Part shown: piece by piece, positions 27,848 to 37,627 of the stretch
Layout of the letters: every line of letters begins with the position of its first letter
Numbering within the stretch: the stretch's first letter is position 1
Assembly (NCBI GenBank): GCA_000751595.1
Contig: CCMH01000011.1
Span: forward strand, 1 to 64,000
Direction of reading: 5' to 3'
Source: Weeksella massiliensis
GTDB taxonomy: Bacteria > Bacteroidota > Bacteroidia > Flavobacteriales > Weeksellaceae
Length of the DNA: 64,000 nucleotides
The notes under the pieces: generated by a model
What the model saw: only the letters and a program-made list of their open reading frames with translations
What the model was told of the DNA's origin: nothing
The model's database searches: none
Position numbers and translations under genes: made by a program

Positions 27848-28571
27848 ACGAAATGTCCTTAATGGAGTCGGATTTGATATTCCAAAAAATCAAATCACTT
27901 CGCTAATTGGTCCTAACGGAGCCGGAAAAAGTACGCTTTTATCGATCATTAGCCGCCTGATAGAAAAGGACAAAGGATCGGTTAGTTTGGATGGTGAGAA
28001 TCTTTTCAAAATAAAAAATAAAGAGTTAGCCAAACATTTATCTTTCTTGAAACAAGCCAATCATCTCGAACTAAAATTAACGGTCGAAGACCTTGTTGCT
28101 TTTGGTCGATTCCCTTATTCGAAAGGAAAATTGACACAGATTGATCACGAAAAAATACAAGAAGCCATTGCTTTTTGCTCGTTAGAAGAATTCAAGGATT
28201 GTTATTTGGATGAATTGAGTGGTGGACAGCGACAACGTGCATTTCTCGCGATGGTGATTGCCCAAGATACCGAATATATTTTGCTCGATGAGCCACTCAA
28301 TAATCTGGATATGAAGCTTTCGGTAAAAGTGATGAAAACCCTAAAACGCTTGGTCGAAGAGAAAGGAAAAACAGTGATCATTGTGATTCATGAAATCAAT
28401 TTTGCTGCGAATTATTCAGATTATATCATTGCTCTGAAAGATGGGAAAGTCCTAAAAAAAGGACCGACAGAAGAAGTTATTTCTGCCGAAAATCTAAAAG
28501 AAATTTTCGATCTCGATTTTGAAGTAATCGAACGAAACGGACAACGAATTTGTAATTATTTTAATTTATAA
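27810..28571 (+). CDS. siderophore ABC transporter ATPase (YclP-like)
   Basis: A 253-residue ATPase. Walker A is GPNGAGKSTLL, the signature LSGGQRQRAFLAM, Walker B YILLDEPLNNLD and the switch His lies in VIHEIN. I start at the ATG at 27810 (MIKVENIYKQFG), which fits ABC proteins, rather than the frame start 45 bp upstream within the permease gene. It energises uptake through the two permeases. Confidence 0.93.
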   Translation: MIKVENIYKQFGKRNVLNGVGFDIPKNQITSLIGPNGAGKSTLLSIISRLIEKDKGSVSLDGENLFKIKNKELAKHLSFLKQANHLELKLTVEDLVAFGRFPYSKGKLTQIDHEKIQEAIAFCSLEEFKDCYLDELSGGQRQRAFLAMVIAQDTEYILLDEPLNNLDMKLSVKVMKTLKRLVEEKGKTVIIVIHEINFAANYSDYIIALKDGKVLKKGPTEEVISAENLKEIFDLDFEVIERNGQRICNYFNL

Positions 28572-28581
28572 AACCCTTAAT

Positions 28582-29511
28582 ATGAAAAAGTTAATACAAC
28601 TTTCTATACTTTCTGCGCTTTTCTTAGTTGGCGCATGCAAAGAAAATGAAAAACAACACAATGCCGATGCCGAAACCATCGAAGTTGTACACGAATTAGG
28701 TACAACACAAGTAAAAGAAAACCCAGAAAGAGTGGTCGTTTTTGATATCGGATCTCTCGAAACTTTGGATCAATTGGGCGTAAAAATTGTCGGTATGCCG
28801 AAAGATTTCCTACCCGAACATTTACAGAAATATGCACAAGATCCGAGCATAGAAAATGTGGGTTCTGTGAAAGAAGCAAACTACGAAAAAGTAAATGCTC
28901 TAAATCCTGATCTTATCATCATTTCTGGTCGTTTACAAGATGCTTACAAAGAACTATCTTCCATTGCACCAACTATTTACATGCAAGTTGACAATAAAGA
29001 TTACCTTAATTCTTTCGAAAAAAACACTCTTACTTTAGGGAAAATTTTCGGAAAAGAAAAAGAAGCTGAAGAAAAGGTAAATCATCTAAAACAAGAAATC
29101 CAAACCGAAAAAGATATTCTAGCTAAAGATGATAAAAAAGCATTGATTGTTTTGTACAATAAAGGTAAATTTAGTGCTTACGGAAAAGGTTCTCGTTTTG
29201 GATTTATTCATGATGTTTTAGGAGTGCAACAAGCAGCCGAAAATTTGGATGTAGCAACGCACGGACAGCCTATTTCTAATGAATTTATCGAGCATACAAA
29301 TCCAGATTACTTATTTATTGTCGATCGTTCTGCCATGATTAACCATGTGGATACCAATAAAAAAGAAATCGAAAATGCACTTATTCAGCGTACAAATGCT
29401 TATAAAAATGGTAAGGTTATTTACCTAAATCCGCAAGTTTGGTACATCTCGGGAGGAGGTTTAACTTCTACACAAATGATGGTGGATGATGTGAAAAATG
29501 CCTTAAAATAA
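28582..29511 (+). CDS. siderophore-binding lipoprotein (YclQ/FatB-like)
   Basis: A 309-residue binding lipoprotein (lipobox VGAC). VVVFDIGSLETLDQLGVKIVGMPK, LNPDLIIISGRLQDAY and NEFIEHTNPDYLFIVDRS match the FatB/YclQ group, which binds catecholate siderophores such as petrobactin. It lies 10 bp after the ATPase gene. The group assignment is by resemblance; the actual siderophore is not shown. Confidence 0.88.
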   Translation: MKKLIQLSILSALFLVGACKENEKQHNADAETIEVVHELGTTQVKENPERVVVFDIGSLETLDQLGVKIVGMPKDFLPEHLQKYAQDPSIENVGSVKEANYEKVNALNPDLIIISGRLQDAYKELSSIAPTIYMQVDNKDYLNSFEKNTLTLGKIFGKEKEAEEKVNHLKQEIQTEKDILAKDDKKALIVLYNKGKFSAYGKGSRFGFIHDVLGVQQAAENLDVATHGQPISNEFIEHTNPDYLFIVDRSAMINHVDTNKKEIENALIQRTNAYKNGKVIYLNPQVWYISGGGLTSTQMMVDDVKNALK

Positions 29512-29517
29512 TATATT

Positions 29518-30336
29518 ATGAACAAGCCAAAAATTGCAAGAAAAGAATTCGAATTGGTTGGGAAAGAATATATTACACCGCACTATATTCGGGTTACTTT
29601 ACAATGTGATGACATTTCACCTTATGCTATTTGCACCTTAGGCGTTAATAACAAAATAATACTTCCACCCAAAGGAGTTGACCGTGTTTATTTTCCTACT
29701 TTGGCCGAAAACGGAGTCGATCAGATTCCAGTAGAAGAACATTTGCGCCCTATTATCAGGACATATACGCATCGATACATCGATCTAGAAAAAAATCAAT
29801 TGCAGATAGATTTTGTACATCATGGCGAAAACGGACCGGCTTCTGCTTGGGCAATTCGTGCCGAAAAAGGAGATAAAATCGGTGTGGCGATGAAAGCACA
29901 AAAATCAGAATTATACCCTCAAGCAGATTGGTATTTCTTGATTGGCGATGCCACAGCTATTCCGGTAATTGCTTCTATTTTAGAGTCTTTGCCACAAGAT
30001 GCAAAAGGTGTTGTATTGCTCGAAACTCCTACCAAAGAAGATGAACAAAATCTACAAAAACCCGAAGGAGTAACTATAAAATGGTTGCATAATCCGCATC
30101 CAGACAAAGGAAGTGAATTGGCAAAAATCGCTCAACAACAACCACTTCCGACTATCGAAAATAAATTTGCTTATGTTGCAGCTGAATTTTCTACGGTGAA
30201 AGAACTGAGAAATTATTTCCGTAAAGATCTAGGTTGGACCAAAGATGAACTCTATGCTTATTCGTATTGGAAAGCCGGAGTTGCCGAAAACAAATCGGTT
30301 ACTTCTCGCCGCGATGAAAAAAATTCGATGGAATAA
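29518..30336 (+). CDS. siderophore-interacting protein (ferric-siderophore reductase, SIP family)
   Basis: A 272-residue FAD-dependent reductase that releases iron from the imported siderophore in the cytosol. RTYTHRYID holds the flavin-binding R-x-Y-T, GPASAWAIRAEKGDKIGV is the SIP signature, YFLIGDATAIPVIASIL starts the NAD(P)H-binding half and YSYWKAG is the C-terminal block. It lies 6 bp after the binding-protein gene as the last gene of the operon. Confidence 0.9.
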   Translation: MNKPKIARKEFELVGKEYITPHYIRVTLQCDDISPYAICTLGVNNKIILPPKGVDRVYFPTLAENGVDQIPVEEHLRPIIRTYTHRYIDLEKNQLQIDFVHHGENGPASAWAIRAEKGDKIGVAMKAQKSELYPQADWYFLIGDATAIPVIASILESLPQDAKGVVLLETPTKEDEQNLQKPEGVTIKWLHNPHPDKGSELAKIAQQQPLPTIENKFAYVAAEFSTVKELRNYFRKDLGWTKDELYAYSYWKAGVAENKSVTSRRDEKNSME

Positions 30337-30369
30337 GAACTCTGTTTCTCACAAAAAATAAAACCACTA

Positions 30370-30876
30370 TCAAAGCAAATCCTCTTGGGTTTGCTTTTTC
30401 TTTTTTGCCCATCTTCTATACCCCAAAACACTCGCTGCAATCACGCCCATCGCATAAAAAAGCACTAAAAAAATATCACTACTTTTATGATGATATCGAC
30501 GAAAAATCTTTTCATTATTTTGGATTATTTGTACAATATCCACCACCGATTGTTTATCATCAATCCCTTTATGGTAAACCGTTAACGGTTTATTTTCATC
30601 AATTGGTTGGAGAAGAAAACTATTATTTTTGTAGGCATAAATGGTGTCATTGTTCCAAAATTTTATGTACTTCACCAGATAGCTCAACGATCCATTTTTA
30701 TTGATTTTTTCTGCGCGATATTTCCCTTGTTTTTCTATCGTTCCAGTCGCATGAAAAAAGGATGAATAGGGCGTCAACAAGACGAAAGATTGCTGAATAA
30801 ACAACCCTAAAAAAGCCACAAAAAGACCAAGGTAAAAAACTTGTGGCAACCACGATTTCATCTCAATTTTCTTCAA
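30370..30876 (-). CDS. small membrane protein, DUF3592-like layout
   Basis: A 168-residue protein with a membrane helix at about 13-33, an extracytoplasmic domain of about 100 residues (rich in Lys and Asn) and a second helix at about 133-152, ending in a basic tail KKKKQ. This two-helix layout resembles DUF3592 proteins, but I cannot confirm the family. The last codons double as the siderophore operon's terminator. It lies 10 bp after the MazG-like gene. Confidence 0.6.
   Translation of the reverse strand: MKKIEMKSWLPQVFYLGLFVAFLGLFIQQSFVLLTPYSSFFHATGTIEKQGKYRAEKINKNGSLSYLVKYIKFWNNDTIYAYKNNSFLLQPIDENKPLTVYHKGIDDKQSVVDIVQIIQNNEKIFRRYHHKSSDIFLVLFYAMGVIAASVLGYRRWAKKKKQTQEDLL
30372..30400 (+). 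terminator. terminator of the siderophore operon, inside the end of a convergent gene
   Basis: AAAGCAAATCC pairs with GGGTTTGCTTT (one G-U) around TCTT, then T's. The hairpin overlaps the last codons of the minus-strand gene ending at 30370. Confidence 0.7.
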
Positions 30877-30886
30877 TTTTCTAGGT

Positions 30887-31357
30887 TTATTTTTCTAATA
30901 TTTCTTGCAAGTTGGCCGGTGAATAGTTCACCGATTTCAGGGTTTTATGATCCTCTTTTCGATAGACCAAAAACAAACCATCTTTTTCTTGATAATAACT
31001 TTCTGTTCCGTCTTTGTCGAAATAATATTGTTGAGTTTGCTTGGCCTCTTCTTCTGTTTTACAGGCTTTGCTCATATTCGATCGTTGCACTTCTTCAAAT
31101 AAATCGTGAAACTTTTCTTGCATTCCGAACTCTAAAATTGCTCCCGAAAGCACGTATTGCAAATCGCAAAAAGCATCGGCAATTTCTACCAAATCTTTTT
31201 CGTTAATAGCCTGTTGCAACTCTGCCAGTTCTTCGGTTAACAAAGCAACGCGCAATTGACAACGCTCCGCAGACGGAATTTGAGGTTCTTCTAAAATTGG
31301 ATGCTGAAAAGTGGTATGAAATTCTGCTACTGCTTGCAACGGTTTTGGTTCGATCAT
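30887..31357 (-). CDS. MazG-like nucleoside triphosphate pyrophosphohydrolase
   Basis: A 156-residue all-alpha NTP pyrophosphatase. LLTEELAELQQAI gives the E-E-x-x-E metal site and EIADAFCDLQYVLSGA the second acidic helix. The C-terminal half (about 110-156) holds GTESYYQEKDGLFLVYRKEDHKTLKSVNYSPANL, which resembles a small extra domain seen in Bacteroidota homologues. It probably cleaves non-canonical NTPs; the substrate is not known. Confidence 0.85.
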   Translation of the reverse strand: MIEPKPLQAVAEFHTTFQHPILEEPQIPSAERCQLRVALLTEELAELQQAINEKDLVEIADAFCDLQYVLSGAILEFGMQEKFHDLFEEVQRSNMSKACKTEEEAKQTQQYYFDKDGTESYYQEKDGLFLVYRKEDHKTLKSVNYSPANLQEILEK

Positions 31358-31571
31358 CTTTTATTTTTTTGATTTGATATTTTAGTCAAAATACGGAACA
31401 ATTCTCGAAAATAGAAAATATCCAAAATAGAAAGCTTTGTTTCTTTACTAAAAAATATTTTTTTGGGGGTTAGAATTTTCTTTTTGCGTGGATTATATCC
31501 TACCGAAAACCAATAAAATAGCTAATTTGACAAAATATAAAAGAAGTTTGTACGGAATTGACTTAAAAATC

Positions 31572-31601
31572 TTGTAGTCTGCTGAGAAAAGATTATTTTT
31601 G
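31572..31601 (+). promoter_or_regulatory. promoter of lepA
   Basis: TTG at 31572-31574, a 19 bp spacer, then TATTTTTG at 31594-31601. The ATG is 20 bp further. Confidence 0.65.
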
Positions 31602-31620
31602 CCTATTCGAGAAATAGAAC

Positions 31621-33417
31621 ATGAAGAATATCCGTAATTTTTGTATTATCGCTCACATCGACCATGGGAAAAGTACCTTGGCCGATCGTTTATTACAAGT
31701 AACGAAAACCGTTACCGATCGTGAGCTACAAAGTCAGACCTTAGACGATATGGATTTGGAGCGAGAACGTGGGATTACCATTAAATCTCATGCGATCCAA
31801 ATGGAATATGAAAAAGATGGTGAAACCTATATATTAAACCTTATTGACACGCCGGGACACGTGGACTTCTCTTATGAAGTTTCTCGTTCGATTGCGGCTT
31901 GTGAAGGCGCTTTACTGATTGTAGATGCGGCGCAAAGCATACAGGCACAAACCATTTCTAACCTATATTTAGCGTTGGAAAATGATCTAGAAATCATCCC
32001 AGTCCTTAATAAAATCGATTTGCCTTCTGCCAATCCGGAAGAAGTTACCGATGATATTGTCGATTTAATTGGTTGTGATCCTAGCGATGTTTTACGCGTA
32101 AGTGGAAAAACTGGTGAAGGGGTAGAAGAACTTTTGCACACGATTATAGAGCGCGTTCCTGCTCCAGTAGGTGATCCGAATGCTCCGCTGCAAGCTTTGA
32201 TTTTCGATTCTGTGTATAATCCTTTCCGTGGAATTGAAGCTTTCTACAAAGTGGTTAATGGTGAAATAAGAAAAGGAGATGAAGTAAAATTCATGGCGAC
32301 TGGAAAAAAATACCATGCCGATGAAATTGGAACTTTAAAACTGACTCAAGTCGAGAAAAAAATCATCAAAACAGGAGATGTAGGATATATCATTTCGGGT
32401 ATAAAAACAGCTTCTGAAGTAAAAGTTGGTGATACAATTACTTTGACTGAAAATCCTGCAACCGAGCCAATTGATGGGTTCGAGGAAGTGAAACCAATGG
32501 TTTTCGCGGGGATTTATCCAGTAGATACAGAAGATTACGAAGAGTTAAGAGCTTCTATCGAAAAGCTCCGTCTAAACGATGCCTCTCTTACCTACGAAGC
32601 AGAATCTTCTGCGGCTTTAGGTTTTGGTTTCCGTTGTGGATTCTTAGGAATGTTGCACTTAGAAATCATACAAGAGCGCTTAGAACGAGAATTCAATATG
32701 ACCGTTATTACCACAGTACCAAACGTGTCGTATGAAGCATATTTAGAGAAAGATCCTACCGTAATGATACCGGTTCATAACCCTTCTGAATTACCAGATC
32801 CGGCAGGTCTTAATCGTGTAGAAGAGCCTTACATCAAGGCATCGATCATTACAAAAGCTGAATTCGTAGGTCCAGTGATGAGTTTATGTATCGAAAAACG
32901 AGGCGAATTAACCTCACAAAATTATTTGACTCAGCATCGAGTAGAATTGGTTTTTGATATGCCTTTGGCCGAAGTTGTTTTTGATTTTTATGATCGTTTG
33001 AAATCGATTTCGAAAGGTTATGCGTCTTTCGATTACACGCCTTCTGGCATGAAAGCCTCTAAGTTGGTAAAAGTGGACGTGATGATCAACGGAGAAGTTG
33101 TAGATGCTCTTTCTGCTTTGATTCACGTAGACAACGCTTATAATATTGGAAAGAAGATGTGCGAAAAATTGAGAGAATTAATTCCACGTCAACAATTCGA
33201 CATTCCGATTCAGGCTGCGATTGGCGCGAAAATTATTGCTCGTGAAACGATAAAAGCACTCCGAAAAGACGTAACTGCAAAATGTTATGGAGGAGATATT
33301 TCGCGTAAACGTAAGTTATTAGAAAAACAAAAAGCCGGGAAGAAAAAGATGCGTCAGATTGGTCGCGTAGAAGTTCCGCAATCAGCATTCTTAGCTGTAT
33401 TGAAGTTGAACGACTAA
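31621..33417 (+). CDS. lepA: elongation factor 4 (LepA)
   Basis: Ribosomal back-translocase GTPase. The 598 residues are full length. GTPase motifs: [15 protein letters not shown] (G1), [12 protein letters not shown] (G3) and NKIDLP (G4). [16 protein letters not shown] and the LepA-specific C-terminal domain with [15 protein letters not shown] complete it. It has its own promoter (31572-31601) and terminator (33441-33474). Confidence 0.97.
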   Translation: MKNIRNFCIIAHIDHGKSTLADRLLQVTKTVTDRELQSQTLDDMDLERERGITIKSHAIQMEYEKDGETYILNLIDTPGHVDFSYEVSRSIAACEGALLIVDAAQSIQAQTISNLYLALENDLEIIPVLNKIDLPSANPEEVTDDIVDLIGCDPSDVLRVSGKTGEGVEELLHTIIERVPAPVGDPNAPLQALIFDSVYNPFRGIEAFYKVVNGEIRKGDEVKFMATGKKYHADEIGTLKLTQVEKKIIKTGDVGYIISGIKTASEVKVGDTITLTENPATEPIDGFEEVKPMVFAGIYPVDTEDYEELRASIEKLRLNDASLTYEAESSAALGFGFRCGFLGMLHLEIIQERLEREFNMTVITTVPNVSYEAYLEKDPTVMIPVHNPSELPDPAGLNRVEEPYIKASIITKAEFVGPVMSLCIEKRGELTSQNYLTQHRVELVFDMPLAEVVFDFYDRLKSISKGYASFDYTPSGMKASKLVKVDVMINGEVVDALSALIHVDNAYNIGKKMCEKLRELIPRQQFDIPIQAAIGAKIIARETIKALRKDVTAKCYGGDISRKRKLLEKQKAGKKKMRQIGRVEVPQSAFLAVLKLND

Positions 33418-33440
33418 TTCCTTTCTCACCCCAAAATATC

Positions 33441-33474
33441 AACCACTTTAATTGTCAATTAGAGTGGTTTTTTT
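33441..33474 (+). terminator. terminator of lepA
   Basis: AACCACTTTAATTG and CAATTAGAGTGGTT pair with one G-U around the centre (the innermost pairs must open for a loop), followed by a T-run. Confidence 0.8.
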
Positions 33475-33552
33475 GTGTCTGATAATGATCAAAATCGGTA
33501 TAAATATTGCAATTCATATAAATATTATTTAATCAAAAAAAAACATAAAGAC

Positions 33553-33843
33553 ATGACTTTTAATGAAATAATTAATAGCAACGAAAAAGTTTTGGTCGAC
33601 TTTTTTGCAACATGGTGTGGACCTTGTCAAATGATGCATCCTATTTTAGAACAACTAAAAGACGAGGTAAAAGACGAAGTGAAAATTGTAAAAATAGACA
33701 TTGATAAAAACCAGGCACTCGCTGCGAAATACCATGTACAGGGCGTTCCTACCTTTATTCTTTTCAGAAATGGACAACAAGTCTGGAAAGAAAGTGGCGC
33801 ACGAAACAAAGAAAATTTATTACAAGTAATTCAGCAACATTAG
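33553..33843 (+). CDS. thioredoxin
   Basis: A 96-residue cytosolic thioredoxin. WCGPC holds the redox Cys22 and Cys25, and GVPTFILFRNG includes the cis-Pro. I start at the ATG at 33553 because the longer frame begins at a GTG within the lepA terminator region and adds 26 untypical residues. The stop codon overlaps the stop of the convergent permease gene by four bases (33840-33843). Confidence 0.9.
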   Translation: MTFNEIINSNEKVLVDFFATWCGPCQMMHPILEQLKDEVKDEVKIVKIDIDKNQALAAKYHVQGVPTFILFRNGQQVWKESGARNKENLLQVIQQH

Positions 33844-35264
33844 GCTTTTTTACCTTTGTAAAATTTATAGAAAACAAATAAAATCCCCATCCAAATCGGA
33901 ATCAAAATTACCGGAACATGCATTCCTGTTATGCTCATCAATACCAAAATCGTCAGTAAAAATAGAATACAAATATAATTTGAGATCGGGTAAAATATCG
34001 ATGGAAATTTTGTTTGGATATGATTTTCTATTTTATTTTTCTTGAATTTGAGATGTGTATAACTTATCATCAACCAATTGATAATCAACGCAGAAACTAC
34101 CAAAGACATGAGATATTCTAAAGCTTTATCTGGGATAATTTTATTGATGATAATACAAATTGCTGCAAAACAAGAAGACACTAATATAGCATTAATAGGT
34201 ACGTGATTTTTGTTTAATTTCAGCAAAACTTTCGGTGCATTTCCTTGTTCAGCCAACCCAAAAAGCATTCGACTATTACTATAAACACTACTATTATAGA
34301 CCGATAGAGCTGCCGTAAGAACAATGACATTTAGGGCGTTGGCAATCAGTTTGGTAAAGCTAATGGTCCGTCCGAAAAGATCCAACTCGAAGCCTTCTAG
34401 GTTCTTAAAAACCATCACAAATGGACTTGAATCTTTATCTATTTCTGCCCACGGACTCAATGAAAATAATATTATCAAAGCTCCTACATAGAAAATTAAT
34501 ATCCTATAAATCACTTGATTAGTCGCTTTTGGAATTGTTTTTTCAGGATTTTTCGCTTCTGCCGCTGTAATCCCAATTAATTCGAGCCCACCGAAAGAAA
34601 ACATAATAAGCGCCATGGCAGCAAACAAACCAGTATATTGATTCCCAGTATGATTGAAAAGACCTTTCGGGAAGAAACCTCCGTTATTCCATAAATTTTC
34701 TATGGTTGCATTTTCACCTCCTGTCCCACTCAACAATAGATAAACTCCAAAAATTATCATCGCGATAATTGCAACAACTTTGATGATAGAAAACCAAAAT
34801 TCGGTTTCACCATAGACTTTTACAGAGGCTAAATTGAGCGCTGTAATGACCAAAAAGAAAAATAAACTCGAAACCCAAAGTGGAATTTCTGGCCACCAAA
34901 AATGCACGTAATGCCCAATAGCCGTGAGTTCTGCCATGCTTACGAGAATGTAGAGAATCCAATAATTCCAACCAGAAGCAAAGCCAGGGAAATTTCCCCA
35001 ATATTTATAAGCAAAATAACTAAAACTACCAGAAACGGGCTCTTGCACGACCATTTCGCCCAATTGACGCATGATAAAAAAAGCAATAATCCCGGCCATT
35101 GCATAGCCCAAAATTACAGACGGACCCGCTAACACTGCAGCTTGCCCGATCCCCAAAAACAATCCTGTTCCAATTGCACCGCCTAGGGCAATGAGCTGGA
35201 TATGTCGATTGGTCAGTCCACGAACTAAGGTTGGTTTTTGGTTGGCTTCTTCTTTTTGGTTCAT
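33840..35264 (-). CDS. amino-acid permease (AAT/APC family)
   Basis: A 474-residue, 12-helix inner-membrane transporter. LIALGGAIGTGLFLGIG is the substrate-binding GxGTGLF loop of helix 1, and SFGGLELIGITAAEAKNPEKTIPKA in the middle is the AAT-family block. Substrate is unclear; aromatic, proline, GABA and D-serine types share these features. The gene lies alone between thioredoxin and tRNA-Pro. Confidence 0.88.
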   Translation of the reverse strand: MNQKEEANQKPTLVRGLTNRHIQLIALGGAIGTGLFLGIGQAAVLAGPSVILGYAMAGIIAFFIMRQLGEMVVQEPVSGSFSYFAYKYWGNFPGFASGWNYWILYILVSMAELTAIGHYVHFWWPEIPLWVSSLFFFLVITALNLASVKVYGETEFWFSIIKVVAIIAMIIFGVYLLLSGTGGENATIENLWNNGGFFPKGLFNHTGNQYTGLFAAMALIMFSFGGLELIGITAAEAKNPEKTIPKATNQVIYRILIFYVGALIILFSLSPWAEIDKDSSPFVMVFKNLEGFELDLFGRTISFTKLIANALNVIVLTAALSVYNSSVYSNSRMLFGLAEQGNAPKVLLKLNKNHVPINAILVSSCFAAICIIINKIIPDKALEYLMSLVVSALIINWLMISYTHLKFKKNKIENHIQTKFPSIFYPISNYICILFLLTILVLMSITGMHVPVILIPIWMGILFVFYKFYKGKKA

Positions 35265-35447
35265 GCTAAATAATTATAATCGCTAAAGGTAAGAAAACTT
35301 GGTTTAGTAATTTAGCTTGGTGTACGATTAATCTAATTTTCTTGATTGAGTATGCAAAAGATTCATCATAAATATAAAAAATAATTATTCATATTCACTG
35401 ATATTCAATAAGATATAAAAAGAGGCCTAATTTTGTTCACAAATTCC

Positions 35448-35477
35448 TTGATTTTATCAAAAGTCGTCTTATATTTG
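35448..35477 (+). promoter_or_regulatory. promoter of tRNA-Pro
   Basis: TTG at 35448-35450, a 19 bp spacer, then TATATTTG at 35470-35477, identical to the -7 box of tRNA-Arg. Confidence 0.75.
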
Positions 35478-35497
35478 CAACCTCAAACGCACACAAT

Positions 35498-35572
35498 CGG
35501 GGTGTAGCGTAGCCCGGTCATCGCGCCTGGTTTGGGACCAGGAGGTCGCAGGTTCGAATCCTGCCACCCCGA
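35498..35572 (+). tRNA. tRNA-Pro (anticodon TGG)
   Basis: The acceptor stem CGGGGTG pairs with CACCCCG, followed by discriminator A. The anticodon stem CCTGG/CCAGG carries the loop TTTGGGA, so the anticodon is TGG. The T arm is GCAGG-TTCGAAT-CCTGC. CCA is not encoded. It has its own promoter and a strong terminator. Confidence 0.95.
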
Positions 35573-35592
35573 CTAAGTTTAGTAAAATCCAT

Positions 35593-35632
35593 AATACTCG
35601 TAATTCGTTTTGAATTACGAGTATTTTTTTTT
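35593..35632 (+). terminator. terminator after tRNA-Pro
   Basis: A perfect 14-base stem, AATACTCGTAATTC with its complement, around a five-base loop, then a run of T's. Confidence 0.9.
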
Positions 35633-35703
35633 GAATATTTTTATTAAATGTTTCTTATAATACTACTAAAAGTACTTAGAAATGAGTTAAATGCGATTAT
35701 ATC

Positions 35704-36426
35704 TTATTTTATCCATTGATTTACGTATTTATCATACTCTATTTTGTGAGTTGCCCCAACTGGGATTATTGTATCTCCTATTTTGACACTAGCTTTTAGT
35801 AATGCATCTACTTTTGCGAAAGAAATAATATATGATCGATGAATTCTAAGAAAGTCATTATTCGTCAATTTATCTTCTAACTTTTTCAGACTCATTAAAG
35901 ATATTAGAGTTTGGCCGTTATCTAAATAGATTTTCACATAATCTTTAAGGCCTTTTATATATAATATTTTTTCTATTTCAACTCGTATAATTTGAGATTC
36001 TGCTTTGATAAATATATATTTTTTAGGAATTGTTTCAGTTGCAAAGTTTTTATTACTCAACCTTTTTCTTGCTTTACTCGCTGAAGTAAGAAAATCGTCA
36101 TAGTCAAAAGGTTTTAAAATATAATCAATTGCATCTACTTGATATCCTTCTAATGCAAACTCACTATAAGCTGTAGTAAAAATAATCAATGGTTTATTCG
36201 TATTTTCATTCTTAGCTAATATTCTTGCCAATTCCATACCTGTAAGATCTGCCATCTGTATATCTAAAAATAGTAATTGTATTCTATTAGATTCAATAAA
36301 TGTTAATGCATCAATTGCATTATCAAAAGCGCCTACTAATTCTAGGAAATGTGTTTTTTCTATGAATTTACTAACCATATTTAATGCTAGGGGTTCATCA
36401 TCTACAATTACGCATTTAATCATCAT
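35704..36426 (-). CDS. LytTR-family response regulator
   Basis: A 240-residue two-component regulator. The receiver domain (about 1-120) has the acidic pair Asp9-Asp10, phospho-acceptor Asp55 in LLFLDIQM, and Lys in LKPFDYDDF. A LytTR DNA-binding domain follows (about 140-240) with IKGLKDYVKIYL and FLRIHRSYIISFAKV. Its start lies inside the 3' end of the kinase gene (11 bp overlap). It probably controls the divergent TonB receptor operon; candidate repeats in that spacer are noted separately. Confidence 0.92.
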   Translation of the reverse strand: MMIKCVIVDDEPLALNMVSKFIEKTHFLELVGAFDNAIDALTFIESNRIQLLFLDIQMADLTGMELARILAKNENTNKPLIIFTTAYSEFALEGYQVDAIDYILKPFDYDDFLTSASKARKRLSNKNFATETIPKKYIFIKAESQIIRVEIEKILYIKGLKDYVKIYLDNGQTLISLMSLKKLEDKLTNNDFLRIHRSYIISFAKVDALLKASVKIGDTIIPVGATHKIEYDKYVNQWIK

Positions 36427-37489
36427 TTAAATTAATTATAAGTTCTACTTCAAATGAATTTTCCTTGTTCACGCTTAAAGAATATTTACTATTATAGAGT
36501 AATTCTAATCGACGTTTTGTATTTTGCACTCCAATTCCTTGAAAGTTATCTTCACTTATTTTGCAACCTACATTCCTATCAAAAATATTGTTTTTGATAT
36601 AAAATTTTATAATATTATTTTTCTCTTCTACTGTAATAATAATTGGGCTTTTTGTTTGCGTACTAACTCCGTGCTTGAAAGAGTTTTCGATAAATGGTAG
36701 AAATAACATTGGAGCAATTGTTAAATCTGTTAAAGTTGTGTTTACAGTGAAATCTATGATGACATTTTTAGGAGATCTCATTTTCATAAGATCTAAATAG
36801 TTTTCGATAAGTTCTAATTCTTTTGATAATGTTGATGATTGATTATCTGTACTGTACAAGACATAGCGCATTATTTTTCCTAGTTTCTTCAGAGCATTTC
36901 TCGATTGATCTATATCTAGATATGTAAGTGCATTGATAGTATTGAGACTATTGAAAAAAAAATGAGGATTTATTTGTGATTTAAGAAATGATAGTTCCAT
37001 TTCTACTTTATCTTTTTCTAATTGTAAACGCATATTTTTTTCAACTTGCCATTTTCTTATTAAAATTCCAGAAATATTTACACCAAGCACAAGAACTTGA
37101 ATTAGAAAAGTATAGAAAATAACAGAAAAGCTACCTCTTCTATGATTTTGATACTGAATATTTTCGTTTGCTGCCTTTTTTATTTCTTCAGAAAGATTAA
37201 GTAAAACACCTGTTTTTCGTAGGATGAATATCATCAATAAACAACCTATAAATAAGATTGAATAATATTTGATATATTTCTTTTGAAACAAAAATTTCTG
37301 TGCTAACCATTTCGTATTTAGATAACTGAACAACAATAGTAAAATAAAAAATAATGATTGATTGATCCAATAAACGAATGGTAATGAAATCCCGTATGAA
37401 AAAGGAATTAAAAGAAAAACCAATAGTGCTAATAATATAATCGAAACTAGACTTGGTACTATTTTTTTATTAAAAGACTGCATATACAT
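36416..37489 (-). CDS. LytS-type sensor histidine kinase
   Basis: A 357-residue membrane kinase. Four hydrophobic helices (about 12-32, 38-60, 75-95, 118-140) lack an obvious extracytoplasmic sensor. Then SFLKSQINPHFFFNSLNTI holds the phospho-acceptor His of the His_kinase (PF06580) family, and an ATP-binding domain has FIENSFKHG and GIGVQNTKRRL. It is the partner of the overlapping response regulator. Met3 is an alternative start. Confidence 0.9.
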   Translation of the reverse strand: MYMQSFNKKIVPSLVSIILLALLVFLLIPFSYGISLPFVYWINQSLFFILLLLFSYLNTKWLAQKFLFQKKYIKYYSILFIGCLLMIFILRKTGVLLNLSEEIKKAANENIQYQNHRRGSFSVIFYTFLIQVLVLGVNISGILIRKWQVEKNMRLQLEKDKVEMELSFLKSQINPHFFFNSLNTINALTYLDIDQSRNALKKLGKIMRYVLYSTDNQSSTLSKELELIENYLDLMKMRSPKNVIIDFTVNTTLTDLTIAPMLFLPFIENSFKHGVSTQTKSPIIITVEEKNNIIKFYIKNNIFDRNVGCKISEDNFQGIGVQNTKRRLELLYNSKYSLSVNKENSFEVELIINLNDD

Positions 37490-37600
37490 AAGCTTGCTAA
37501 AGTTGTAAATTTTTACACTAAATACTATTTTATTCTATGAATATGCTATTAATTATGGTTAGCACAATGTTTACTCCGACAAAAGAACAATTTCATTTTT

Positions 37601-37627
37601 AGTTCAGATAAAAGATATTTCATAGTT
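37601..37627. promoter_or_regulatory. paired AGTT repeats, possible LytTR binding site
   Basis: TTTAGTTCA and CATAGTTAAA lie 23 bp apart, about 75-100 bp before the TonB receptor ATG. LytTR regulators bind direct repeats about two helical turns apart, and such an AGTT core is plausible. Weak by sequence alone. Confidence 0.25.

Noticed and set aside
35498-35572. tRNA-Pro as attachment site of the conjugative element
   Set aside because: Its 3' end is not repeated in 35600-41026, and element genes begin more than 5 kb away.
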